64,000 bases of DNA from Membranipora membranacea (Eukaryota > Bryozoa > Gymnolaemata > Cheilostomatida > Membraniporidae). The stretch's first letter is position 1, and each line of letters opens with the position of its first letter. Positions 42,401 through 49,000 of the stretch are shown piece by piece. Position numbers and translations under genes: made by a program. The stretch covers positions 39,434,001 through 39,498,000 of the forward strand of contig OU612065.1 in assembly GCA_914767715.1 (NCBI GenBank), in the 5' to 3' direction. A model generated the notes under the pieces. It ran no database searches. It saw only the letters and a list, made by a program, of their open reading frames with translations, and was not told the origin of the DNA.

Positions 42401-43120
42401 ATGTATAAGAATCATCTATCTACTTTTTGGAAAATTTAATCAAATGGATAATTTCTGAGTTTGCTCACTCTTGATTACTGTAATCAAAGTGTTGTCAGAG
42501 TCGTTGTGTAGTCTTAGTGACATGACATTTTGTTCACAAAATTAAAAAAGTTGAAGAAATCTGATTCCTTCCCTCTCTTTTCACAGGCAAACCGAACCAG
42601 TATGAGATAGTGGACTTTGTTGTCGGTAAATTCAAAGCTGTGATGGGCCTTGGAAGTGATACAGTACCTACTATAAGAGATCGGAAGGAGGACTTTGTAG
42701 AAGGTTTGTTATGTAGGCCTTGTGGATTTGCTCCGATTCATTCGTATTGATTTGGCATGAGTTCTATGGGTCCCTGAGACCTGAACCCAAGTTGATCCGA
42801 GTAACCTCGGCCAGCCGCTTCTCAAAGAAAAGACAAGGCCTTGTGTTTTTTTTAATACATACAGATTTTCTTCCATTAGGGAAGAGCAGAGCACACAAAG
42901 TATTGATTAAATAAGAAAAGCATTTCGCTGCACTGTTCTATCTCTTATTTTAACAGATTCTCAGAAGGAGTTGGATATGAAGTTTGGAGAGTTCTCAGAG
43001 AGGGTATTTGGTATGTTTTTACAAGATCCAGATGACATCAAGACTATGAAGATGGCTGAAAACATGGTATCTTACGAGCGTAAACTCCGTAGTAAGAAGA
43101 AAAAGATTGTGTTCATCTAA
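948..43120 (+). CDS. PKD1-like: Polycystin-1-like receptor-channel protein, complete gene, 68 exons
   Basis: Large membrane protein of the polycystin-1 family, which in animals acts as a ciliary or cell-surface sensor, usually complexed with PKD2-type channel subunits. I joined 68 exons by GT-AG sites; every junction keeps phase and the chain gives one frame of about 3,560 codons ending in TAA at 43118-43120. Vertebrate PKD1 is about 4,300 residues. Domain order: signal peptide, WSC (27-105), unknown ectodomain (119-560), PKD-type repeats (561-1296), REJ (1296-1827), GAIN (1828-2410), GPS (2420-2452), TM1, PLAT (2553-2665), TM2-6, TOP domain (2996-3222), TM7-11, tail. The start ATG at 948 opens a signal peptide split by an intron. 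Unlike human PKD1, no LRR, C-type lectin or LDL-A module was seen. The family is certain; orthology to PKD1 rather than a PKD1L paralogue is not. Exon coordinates are in the domain entries below. Confidence 0.95.
3828..9641 (+). CDS. Polycystin-1-like exons 5-12: unrecognised N-terminal ectodomain
   Basis: Exons 3828-4032, 4562-4676, 5065-5233, 6118-6305, 7105-7230, 7826-8023, 8892-9077 and 9503-9641; together residues about 119-560. The donor of the 8892-9077 exon is a non-consensus GTTAGA. I do not recognise a named domain for most of it. It contains N-glycosylation sequons and paired cysteines (for example in the 7105-7230 exon, HYCLKSRTF and KQACPTGS). The final exon, with HTFVEDCGDFTMRVEY, looks like the closing strands of a PKD-type beta-sandwich. 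Several exons begin and end in phase 0, a common sign of shuffled modules. The 9503-9641 exon ends inside the first unit of a tandem repeat that multiplies its own splice donor. Confidence 0.85.
6366..6733. repeat. 11-bp minisatellite, about 33 copies, in intron 8
   Basis: Tandem units of AGGATACAGTT with variants CAGGATACAG, AGGAAACAG, AGGATGAAG and AGGATAAAG. It begins 60 bases after the exon ending at 6305. The same ordered series of variants occurs twice, offset by 209 bases (19 units), so there is higher-order structure. Confidence 0.95.
7675..7757 (+). repeat. G-rich duplicated tract in intron 9
   Basis: Contains GGGAGGGGGAGGGG, then two copies of ACAGTCGGGATGGGGGGG. Four or more runs of at least three G within 80 bases could form a G-quadruplex on the + strand, which is the transcribed RNA sense. 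Confidence 0.7.
9621..10170 (+). repeat. Minisatellite made of an exon-intron junction (splice-donor array)
   Basis: About 14 tandem units of 39-41 bases. The first unit covers the last 21 coding bases of the exon ending at 9641 plus its donor and the first intron bases. Each further unit repeats GAGAGCGAGTACG and GTAAGT. Thirteen units keep an intact GTAAGT; one (around 9990) has GTTAAG. A shortened unit lies near 9825. Use of any later donor would read into TGA at 9662-9664. Confidence 0.95.
10700..10745. repeat. C-rich tract in intron 12
   Basis: A pyrimidine stretch dominated by C runs between about 10707 and 10740. No other feature is seen between the splice-donor array and the exon at 11186. 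Confidence 0.5.
11186..17163 (+). CDS. Polycystin-1-like exons 13-24: PKD-type beta-sandwich repeats
   Basis: Exons 11186-11246, 11617-11752, 11992-12097, 12400-12556, 12938-13140, 13486-13751, putative 9-nt microexon 14101-14109, 14787-15332, 15740-15926, 27-nt microexon 16152-16178, 16417-16704 and 16944-17163. The clearest PKD repeat is in the first pair: YKWDFGDGSD followed by ANHTYDTEGNYTALV, matching the WDFGDG and H-Y-x-x-x-G-x-Y core. More diverged copies show ELTHNYSEPGNYMINISVSN, IVDFGNGIVRH and FIWKFGNGQEV. PKD repeats are Ig-like extracellular folds that bear force or mediate adhesion. The 14787-15332 exon, at 546 nt, is the largest in the gene. Many NxT/NxS sequons indicate heavy glycosylation. 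Confidence 0.9.
14101..14109 (+). CDS. Putative 9-nt microexon of the polycystin-1-like gene
   Basis: Nine bases, AATGTTACG, lie between a good acceptor (TTGGTTCCTTCAG) and a good donor (GTAAGA). Neighbouring exons meet in phase 0, so inclusion adds Asn-Val-Thr, a glycosylation sequon, without frame change. Function and use are inferred only from the splice signals. Confidence 0.45.
17752..21542 (+). CDS. Polycystin-1-like exons 25-32: REJ module
   Basis: Exons 17752-17938, 18321-18553, 18867-19102, 19299-19464, 19714-19815, 20032-20318, 20909-21130 and 21382-21542; residues about 1296-1827. The REJ (receptor for egg jelly) module follows the PKD repeats in PKD1, PKDREJ and sea-urchin sperm REJ proteins. 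Recognisable landmarks are TTYDPDVEPG with FSFTWLCR in the 18867 exon, NGCRLSPESG followed by FSLSCDSDAF and EPFTYSLSFY in the 20909 exon, and even Cys spacing. These are the usual REJ motifs: a Tyr-Asp-Pro-Asp loop, and Cys-x-x-x-Pro-x-x-G before a Cys-rich strand. The module is entirely extracellular. Confidence 0.88.
22084..33210 (+). CDS. Polycystin-1-like exons 33-49: GAIN-domain region with many microexons
   Basis: Exons 22084-22219, 23770-23852, 24245-24289, 25766-25876, 26087-26216, 26548-26597, 26895-26930, 28174-28191, 28712-28868, 29683-29789, 30067-30181, 30502-30680, 30968-31118, 31323-31349, 32109-32213, 32695-32724 and 33081-33210. The helical part of the GAIN fold is visible in NNAMPITDVDSASQAAGAI and in the ILDVIADIFSS helix; the beta part follows (ADVIRLVFSDAFGN, GFSLTFSSKTAVICLVDV). 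Short Ser/Thr/Asn-rich exons (24245, 26895, 28174, 31323, 32695) have symmetric phases. The 26895 exon encodes a basic RKKR motif at 26913-26924. The acceptor of the 30502 exon (TCTAAAAG) lacks a good pyrimidine tract, but it is the only one that keeps frame; this boundary is the least certain in the gene. Confidence 0.82.
22763..22889. mobile_element. Possible 127-bp MITE in intron 33
   Basis: Terminal inverted repeats of about 19 bases with one mismatch: CTGCTTAGCATTTAGATCAA at the left, and the complement of CTGTTAGCATTTAGATCAA at the right. No clear target-site duplication could be made out. Confidence 0.5.
25483..25535. repeat. Short TGTTCAA tandem repeat in intron 35
   Basis: About six copies of TGTTCAA, interrupted by CAATCAAACAA. 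It is a simple local expansion with no coding role. Confidence 0.7.
26261..26471. repeat. 25-bp minisatellite carrying CCAAT motifs, intron 37
   Basis: About eight and a half tandem copies of GTTATCTCACTGACCAATCA plus five bases. Nearly every copy keeps CCAATC, a CCAAT-box-like core. The array begins about 45 bases after the exon ending at 26216 and ends about 75 bases before the exon at 26548, so it fills most of this short intron. Confidence 0.9.
26931..28173. other. Longest intron of the GAIN region; nothing recognised
   Basis: This intron separates the 36-nt and 18-nt exons. Weak open frames on both strands look random. No repeat structure or transposon ends could be recognised by eye. 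Confidence 0.4.
29011..29500. mobile_element. 490-bp hAT-like MITE in the polycystin-1-like gene
   Basis: Long imperfect terminal inverted repeats starting CATAGACTTAATA and AAACCTAGACAGGACA extend inward past AATCCAGGTTTTTTG. The flanks are TATCAGCA (29003-29010) and TATCAACA (29501-29508), a 7/8 match of the 8-bp length expected for hAT elements. It has CA...TG ends and no transposase frame. Its TIR begins with the same CATAGACTTA as the minimal palindrome at 44694. Confidence 0.85.
30841..30928. repeat. 8-bp tandem repeat, intron 44
   Basis: About nine copies of TGTATAAC or TGTATATC pass into copies of CGGATATC. The array lies 40 bases before the acceptor at 30967. Confidence 0.9.
33590..34318 (+). 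CDS. Polycystin-1-like exons 50-51: GPS motif lacking the cleavage tripeptide
   Basis: Exons 33590-33806 and 34186-34318. The GPS is the last part of a GAIN domain, where polycystins and adhesion GPCRs are normally self-cleaved at His-Leu/Ile-Thr/Ser. Here the first half is typical (CRYWDPNYDVW and NTDGCE), and after the intron comes THCLCKTLGV. The two final cysteines are in place, but the expected HLT between the last Cys and the following Phe/Gly is absent; CKTLG stands instead. Autoproteolysis by the usual N-to-O shift is therefore not expected. Upstream in the same domain lies a furin-type ERKKRST (codons at 33675-33686). After the GPS a short Thr/Ala linker leads to TM1. Confidence 0.88.
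34468..34646 (+). CDS. Polycystin-1-like exon 52: first transmembrane segment
   Basis: A single 179-nt exon, residues about 2481-2540. It carries an acidic extracellular juxtamembrane part, then a hydrophobic helix (PLIFSVMVALMCFYLCCLIW), then a basic stop-transfer ARRWDMKD. The position between the GPS and the PLAT domain is the one TM1 occupies in all PKD1-type proteins, so the PLAT domain that follows is cytoplasmic. Confidence 0.92.
34885..34901. repeat. Poly-C tract in intron 52
   Basis: An uninterrupted run of about 15 C. It is a simple low-complexity tract. Confidence 0.8.
34987..36261 (+). CDS. Polycystin-1-like exons 53-55: intracellular PLAT domain and TM2
   Basis: Exons 34987-35231, 35637-35769 and 36010-36261. 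The PLAT (LH2) beta-sandwich spans residues about 2553-2665: YLYELTVFTGTSRGAGTSAK opens it, GGVDSFLMSVPRPLG is the central strand pair, and VWHDNGGKSPSWQF with DKFFFVSNSWLS closes it, all hallmarks of polycystin and lipoxygenase PLAT domains. PLAT domains bind phospholipid and regulatory proteins at the inner face of the membrane. The third exon continues through SHLFWTKARKDLTDSHIWFS, a conserved polycystin linker, into RVQRITCCLTLLFSSMAANI, the start of TM2. Confidence 0.95.
36488..38632 (+). CDS. Polycystin-1-like exons 56-59: TM3-TM6 and cytoplasmic loops
   Basis: Exons 36488-36732, 37113-37293, 37752-37972 and 38413-38632. TM3 contains GIFGSLMVFPINLVIVYIF and is followed by a long Lys/Glu-rich cytoplasmic helix (SLRDAKKKTENYEKEHEKSL), a plausible coiled coil. 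TM4 is WFQFIAYFLCLATCGVSFW. TM5 spans the junction of the second and third exons (SFFESLLLSQPIKVVLFAM), including the SQPxK motif conserved across polycystin-1 proteins. TM6 lies in the last exon (LGYVIFLYLLYMCTYG) and leads straight into the extracellular domain. Confidence 0.93.
37383..37589 (-). mobile_element. SINE with U2-snRNA-like head (antisense copy)
   Basis: Read on the - strand from 37589, it begins CTTCTCGGCCTATTGGCTAA then GATCAAAGTGT, which corresponds to the 5' region of U2 snRNA. The body of about 150 bases and a 3' end with a TCTTTAGG-type hairpin match the copy at 62022-62210. It lies in the intron between the exons ending at 37293 and starting at 37752, antisense to the gene. 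Confidence 0.8.
38930..40197 (+). CDS. Polycystin-1-like exons 60-62: extracellular polycystin (TOP) domain
   Basis: Exons 38930-39095, 39512-39619 and 39922-40197. With the end of the preceding exon they form the TOP or polycystin domain that caps the channel between its first and second voltage-sensor-like helices. Motifs include FWYWTKHTYIPYIYGN, the GNTRIRQLRVKK core (NxRLRQLR-type), the DTADYGVHW strand, and a three-leaf-clover-like GLLDWYEGGGYSMFLG. These match PKD1L and PKD2 TOP domains well. This region makes inter-subunit contacts in polycystin tetramers. Confidence 0.95.
40538..42320 (+). CDS. Polycystin-1-like exons 63-66: TM7-TM11 and pore region
   Basis: Exons 40538-40701, 40979-41137, 41518-41773 and 42168-42320. 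TM7 contains ITVFISEMAIIIYTIYFIV. TM8 follows DFWNKVELLMLALMLTM, the polycystin DxWN-x-x-E motif. TM9 is YLYLLAFLVFIATTKFLKLL with FNKKM after it. TM10 and the pore helix are in SFGSFMIAFLLMFIAYSHMA and SITRSMTTLFTLML. TM11 is FATFTVTMGFMLVNFMLSLI. Where PKD2-type channels have Leu-Gly-Asp as filter, this protein reads LMLNKFDY, with neither the Gly nor the Asp. That resembles PKD1-type subunits, which need a partner to form a conducting pore. Confidence 0.93.
42587..43120 (+). CDS. Polycystin-1-like exons 67-68: cytoplasmic C-terminus
   Basis: Exons 42587-42703 and 42957-43120. The tail of about 90 residues carries KPNQYEIVDFVVGKFKAVMG, a segment shared by invertebrate PKD1-like proteins after the last helix. 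It then has DRKEDFVEDSQKELDMKFGE, which could form a short helix or coiled coil, and ends in a strongly basic SKKKKIVFI. It is far shorter than the human PKD1 tail of about 200 residues, and I see no G-protein-activation or long coiled-coil segment. Confidence 0.9.
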
Positions 43121-43500
43121 TGACCAGAAATTACCAGGAATCTCAAATATATTGAATCTCAAATTCAGCTCACTCACATGACCAAGCTCAGATATTTTCT
43201 ATACTGTTTATTTTATTGTATTGTTTCGTCGCTTCTCATCTTTCTTTTAGTACCCTATTGTGTTCATACATCCTGTAATGCCTGGTGTGTTACTATAAGA
43301 CAAAATTTGCGCCTTTACTGATTCTTTTAAATTAGATAATTTTCACTCCTTAAAATTGGTAACATTTTTGTGCTTTAAGTATTTTTGATATTCTATTTTT
43401 GTACTTAAACAAGTCTTTTTACAAATCTATGTATACAACGCACCTCCATTAGAGGGAAAGATATTAGCATAATAAATAATTGTGATTTTAAAAAGACATT
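43121..43500 (+). other. 3' UTR of the polycystin-1-like gene with poly(A) signal
   Basis: Non-coding, AT-rich. A canonical AATAAA at 43471-43476 lies 350 bases after the stop codon and is the likely polyadenylation signal; cleavage would fall at roughly 43490-43500. Confidence 0.65.
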
Positions 43501-44693
43501 TTTATTGATTTGATAAACCACCGGATAACCAGCAGTCTTTTAAAATATCAATATTCAAATTCATATTTACTGATGATGTGTTGTAATCAGGGAGTATGAG
43601 AAGATAAATATGATGTTCTGTGTCTCATCAGCATGTCTAAGACCATACAAAACCATGTTTTGCTGTTCCTCGGAACTTGAGCTATAAGATTTACAACCAA
43701 AAAGATAAAACTTTGTGGCAGCGTTGGGTTTGCTGAGCTTGCAGTTGTTATTGTAAGCTCAATATTTTTGTTTTGAACACCCAGACAATTATTCAATGCA
43801 GAACTGGAAGCGATTATATAGCTACATGTACGACCCAGGCTTGAGCTATGGTACTGATACAATTTAGAAAACTTAGATTGGTGGCAGCATTTAGTAATAT
43901 GACAATCAAAGTCTTAACTATCCTGATTCAGGCTCAATCCTAACAATAAATATACGATGAATATGGCGTCTGGGGTCATCACGAAGAGATCAACATCACT
44001 AATATACATAATTTTATGAGAAACTCTCGGCTTTGACTGTTAAGAGAAAATCTGTCATTATCTTCAGCTAACTCATACTAGAGATAACACTACAACTAGT
44101 TTTAATGTTTAGCGAGTTTACCTCACGGTCGTCTGTATTCCACACATCATAGTTAGGATATCAGTATCCATACTGAGACACAATAGTACACAACAACTGT
44201 TGTCTGACTGTATCATTGATGGGTGTGAGACATGCATAAATGGCCATCGGCTCAGATAGTGGCCCCACTCCATTTATATATACCTCAGTAGACTGTATGA
44301 TTAATAAAAACTCGCTCTGTTAGTTCCAGTTTTACTCCCAGTTTTGTCACAAACCTGTGTCATGATGCTGTCATCACGTGATACACAATGATATGCACCA
44401 GAGAGCATTATTGTCATTATGCATCAAAACACTGTTGTATTCATGGCTTCACAGTTTTTAATCACAGGTACGAGTCATGAGACATGAGTGGTCGCCTTTC
44501 CAGCAGTAGGCCTTTTTATTGGTACCGAATTTCAATTGAGAAAATAAAAAAAATTTCTCTTCCTAGATATCCGATGATAATACAGTGTAAGCTGGTTAAT
44601 TCAAACTTTATAATTCAAAACTCCTGTTAATTCAGAAAGAAAGGAAAATTGGTCAGATCTCAATGCATTCTAATGTCAGTGATCCATTTGGAC
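43501..44693. other. Intergenic; no gene seen
   Basis: The region lies between the polycystin-1-like gene and the secreted-protein gene. Scattered frames on both strands show no domain similarity or splice support. Confidence 0.5.
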
Positions 44694-44729
44694 CATAGAC
44701 TTATAGAGAAATTTCTCTATAAGTCTATG
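44694..44729. mobile_element. 36-bp perfect palindrome flanked by 8-bp TSD: minimal hAT-like MITE
   Basis: Two 18-base arms, CATAGACTTATAGAGAAA and its exact complement, meet with no spacer. The flanks are identical 8-mers: ATTTGGAC immediately before 44694 and again at 44730-44737. The terminal CATAGACTTA matches the TIR of the 490-bp element at 29011-29500. Confidence 0.9.
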
Positions 44730-46008
44730 ATTTGGACAATTAGGCTACTTTGCTATACTTGCCTTTAAGTACCACCAAAAGTATATGATCATGAACTATC
44801 GTTGCAAGTCATTTAAACTGTTGAAAAAAAGTAAACTTGCCCCCTTTGATCGACTTTGTATGGGTAACTGTTGTGATGATGAGACACAGCAGGGAAGCAA
44901 TAAAATGAAGGCGCAAACTCACCTCTGAGCAGGCTTCACATTGACATCAGCGCCATGTGGCAGTGACAATGCATTCAACCTGATGCTCAAGTGTCTGTGT
45001 GCCTACCAACTAAACATAGGACTAAATATTAGAGATCACCTTTACAAACTTGCTGTTCAATTCATCATATCAGAAAATTACATGGATATCAACATCGCTG
45101 TCGAGGTCGGGCCATGCACTTAATATTTGGTAAACTATCAATTATATTGTTGTATCTATAAGATATTCTAACAATTGTATGGAGAGCGTGAACACTTTCC
45201 TGTGAAAAATGGGGTTTTCTTGTAGTATGAGAAGGCATTTCTGTAAATGAAGATTTTGATTTTAATGCTAAAAACTAAATCGGCTTTGATATTATGGCAC
45301 AAATAGACCATTGAGCACTGGACCTTTTTTTTAAGTTCTGTTGAGATGATAACTTTCTTGGCCTGTTCTCATCCGGCTGTTTGCGTATCACAATTCGTTT
45401 TACAACTATAAGTGCGCTAAGCCTATAGAGATCTAAATTCTCTGCCTACTTTGGATGGATCGTTGCTACATTTCCCGAACAAAATTTATCATATCTGTTA
45501 ACCAAGAACGTGATTCTGGATATCGTGTTGCTATAACATTTGTGACAATGTCCAATGGTCCATCGGCAGCAGCAGAAACCCATGGGATTGGTATCATGAG
45601 TTCTAGTGCATAACAATATACAGGTCATGAAATATTATATAGCACGTGAATTTTCAGAGAATTCACTCCCCAAAGGAATTCAATTGTACCAAAAAAACCA
45701 GGGATCATGTCATCAAATATTCTTGTTGTGTTTTTTCAAGGATTATGCTGAGAATATTTGATTACAATTCCTTTCTTAACACCACCATCAATCAATAAGG
45801 TTCACACAATTAAATTTTCAAATCAAATTAATTAATCATGATAGGCGAAAGTGATACAAAAACCCTTACTTCACCAACCAAACCTGTCCTTGGTCAGTAA
45901 TATGTGTCTATATACAACCACAAAATCAACAGGATAGAGAGTGCATAAACTATAGGAGATAAGTTTTATTTCAAGCGCAAAGCTCACAAAGATTATGCTG
46001 AGAGAGAA
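44730..46008. other. Intergenic; upstream flank of the secreted PAN/F5-8C-like gene
   Basis: No gene is seen. The final part presumably holds that gene's promoter and 5' UTR, but no core promoter element was recognised. Confidence 0.5.
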
Positions 46009-49000
46009 ATGGAGGTTCCTATAATTCTAGCACAGCTTATCATGATTTTGTCTCTTATGACAACTCAGTGTCAGGTGAGTGTTTGTAAAACTTACAAGCT
46101 AATTTATCATGATTACGGACTGTCACCAGGTAAATACAAAATTTGGTCGTTGCTTAAATTACGAGTCATCGTGTGTCAATTAGCAAGAAACTCGGCCCCA
46201 GTGAGTGTTTTTCACGTAGAACTGAGTAGGCTTTGATAGAAATTTCTCTCTGGCATACTGAAAAGCCAAAAGGGTAGTCCTCATTATTTGTGAGAAAATG
46301 GTGAGCTATCACTGAACTGAACTTTTTCAATTAAAGGGTAACAATCAGTGCGAAAAGCTGTTGGAGCTAGATAACAAAAATCCGTTGTGCTCTTCGACCG
46401 CTGAAATCCGTTTGAATGCCCAGACAAAATCTCAGTGCATCAGTAAGTGTTTGGATTTGGGAGAGTCATGCATGAAAGTGACTACCAGGGAGTCCGATTG
46501 CTTCATATCAACCGATGTGACGACTGAGCCTTGCAATATTACCGAGGTGGCAACCTTCATTGTTACACAATCTACCTGCCTTAAACCCAATATTATCACT
46601 GCGGTTGTAGGTGTAAATATCGCATCAGGTGAGATTACTAATTACTTGGCTAAACTCAGTAACTTCCATCTGCTGTATTATTTTTTTAGCTTGCATATGT
46701 ATGTCAAAGTCTACCAACTCTGATGCAAGCTGAACAGACCTTGGTATTTAAGTAGTTACACTGGAGATTTAAATTCGCTTCAATTGTGCAAAGGTGAAAT
46801 ATCGGTTCATAGCCTAGTGCAATGTTATAGCTTTGTAATATTTCAACAATCTCCTAAGTACGCTTGCAATTTCTCATTTTAATATGGAAAACTTCAAGCA
46901 TTAAGATCATCACATGGTCTGTACCATTAACGCATACATGTCCTGAGACCATCAAGAAATGAGAAATGCAAATTCCAGTATAGAATTATCTCATTTTTAT
47001 TTGTTGAAGGGAAATCGATTGCAGATCACTCACCAGTTTATGAAGCATATCATGCTTTCTACGCTGTCGATGGTTTAGCTAACTCAGGAGGCAGATTCTG
47101 CGGACCCGATCGTCAGGTTAGAGCCATTATCCACCAATATCTCAAACTCCACGATAATAGTCTCAAATAAAGTACAAAAAACCATTCAAATTGCTTTGAA
47201 AACCATTCAAATTCTCAGCTGAGCTTAACTTTTATATGATGTAAGATGGCATTTGACAGTTTTAGGTGGCCAAGCCTTCCAGGTTTCCTATGTAGCCTTG
47301 TATTGCACAGGGAGTATTAAACCATCGCTTCAGTGTAGTACCTGTTACTCATAACAGGTACAAAGCACAAAACTTCTGTACATGTATGTCAAAAGAAAAA
47401 TCTGTGGACTCTATAAATTCTTGGAAGAGACCTGCCGCCAACATGAGTGATCGTTTGACATTAACGCAAAAATTTGTTTTTGTTGCTAAAACTTCCAGGT
47501 ATTATTTTAGGCATCATATATAACAATCGATCTCGGAGCTGTGTATACAGTAAACTATGTTAAAATCTGGAACCAGAGTTACCGTCGTAAGTATACAATG
47601 TGATTATATTATACTTTTAATGCGAAATTGGCAAACAGCTTACTCAACATATGTCATCATTTGTCAATCATATGTCATTATATTCACTGATTACATTTGT
47701 TGGTGGAAGTACCTATATTGGGTGTTAGCTTTAGGAATAACTTGTGAGGCTTTGCTTACAGTGACGTACCGCCATAATGCCATGGTCGAAATGCCATTGG
47801 GACAAAATGCCAGTGACATAATGCCATGGCCATAATGCAATAGGTGATAACACCACTGCACACTTTACCAATGCCAAAATACCAGTTGTACAAAACGCCA
47901 GTTGTGTCAAAATACCAGTGGATATAACTCCGGATTAGACATAATACCATTTGGGACAACATACCATTTCCTAAACTACCATTGCCTTAATTCCGAAATA
48001 TGAAACCAAAGGATATAAAGCCACGCTGTATTTTTTTGTGTATTAGTTGTATTACAGCTGCGAGTTGCTTGGTCAGAGTAGGAGGTGGCTCAGCTGTTAA
48101 GAGCCATCTCTTTCACTGTGCAAGTCATAAAGTTTCTGCGTTCAATTTCGATGACATCTGGGGTTTGTTCGTTGGGAGCTAGTGACTTGCAACAAATATT
48201 TCCCAACTATTCCTTTGAATAATATGACAATAACTCTGAATTATAACCAACTTTTTTTTTACGAAAACCAAGTCTTGACTCATGCCGCAAATGAGAGAGT
48301 ATTCGGAGTGCAAAGAATTGCTCACAAATTACCGATTTTGCAGTAGATGGAAGCGCAGTACAACTGACTCAATCAATATTATAATGGAACAACTTTACGA
48401 CCATTTTAATGATGGAAGAATCACCCAGGGTTTGTTTTTAGATCTTTCAAATGCTTTTGATACAAAAATCACGGCATTCTAATAAGTATACATATATTTT
48501 TTTCAGATTTTGCTCCCCCCGCATATCGACGGTTACAGAATTATCTGTTAAATAGAAACCAGTTTGTCTTGGTAAATTAATGAAGTCAGGTTTACTGCTT
48601 GTCAGGATCGTGCCCTCCAGGGTTTGGTTCTCGGGCCTGTACTATTTTTAATTCATATTATTACCTTTTAAATGCATATAGATATGATACTGTTACTGAC
48701 GATACTAATATTTTTCGTACTGAACCTGAAGTTACGATGAGAAATTTAGCTCTGATAAGTGAATGGTGTTGCACCAATCATCTTGTGATAAACTATGAGA
48801 AAACTTTTTTGAAGTTCCAAACAAAATTTTAACCCAGAAGATTAAAACTCATATCCGGGAACTCTTTTTTAGAAGAAAAAGGATAATCAAAATTTGTAGG
48901 TTAAAACTCCAACATAACTTTCCATGAACATTTTAGTAGCCTGAAAAAGAAATTTAATTTAGCCCTGATGATGATACCAGCTGCACTCGGTCTAGCCATT

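Noticed and set aside
44941-45123. 60-codon + strand frame between the two main genes
   Set aside because: No signal peptide, domain or splice partners; its length is expected by chance in this sequence.
48083-48155. tRNA gene or tRNA-derived SINE head
   Set aside because: A-box- and B-box-like motifs are imperfect, no cloverleaf can be drawn, and the repeat extends far upstream of them. It is kept only as a remark in the repeat entry.
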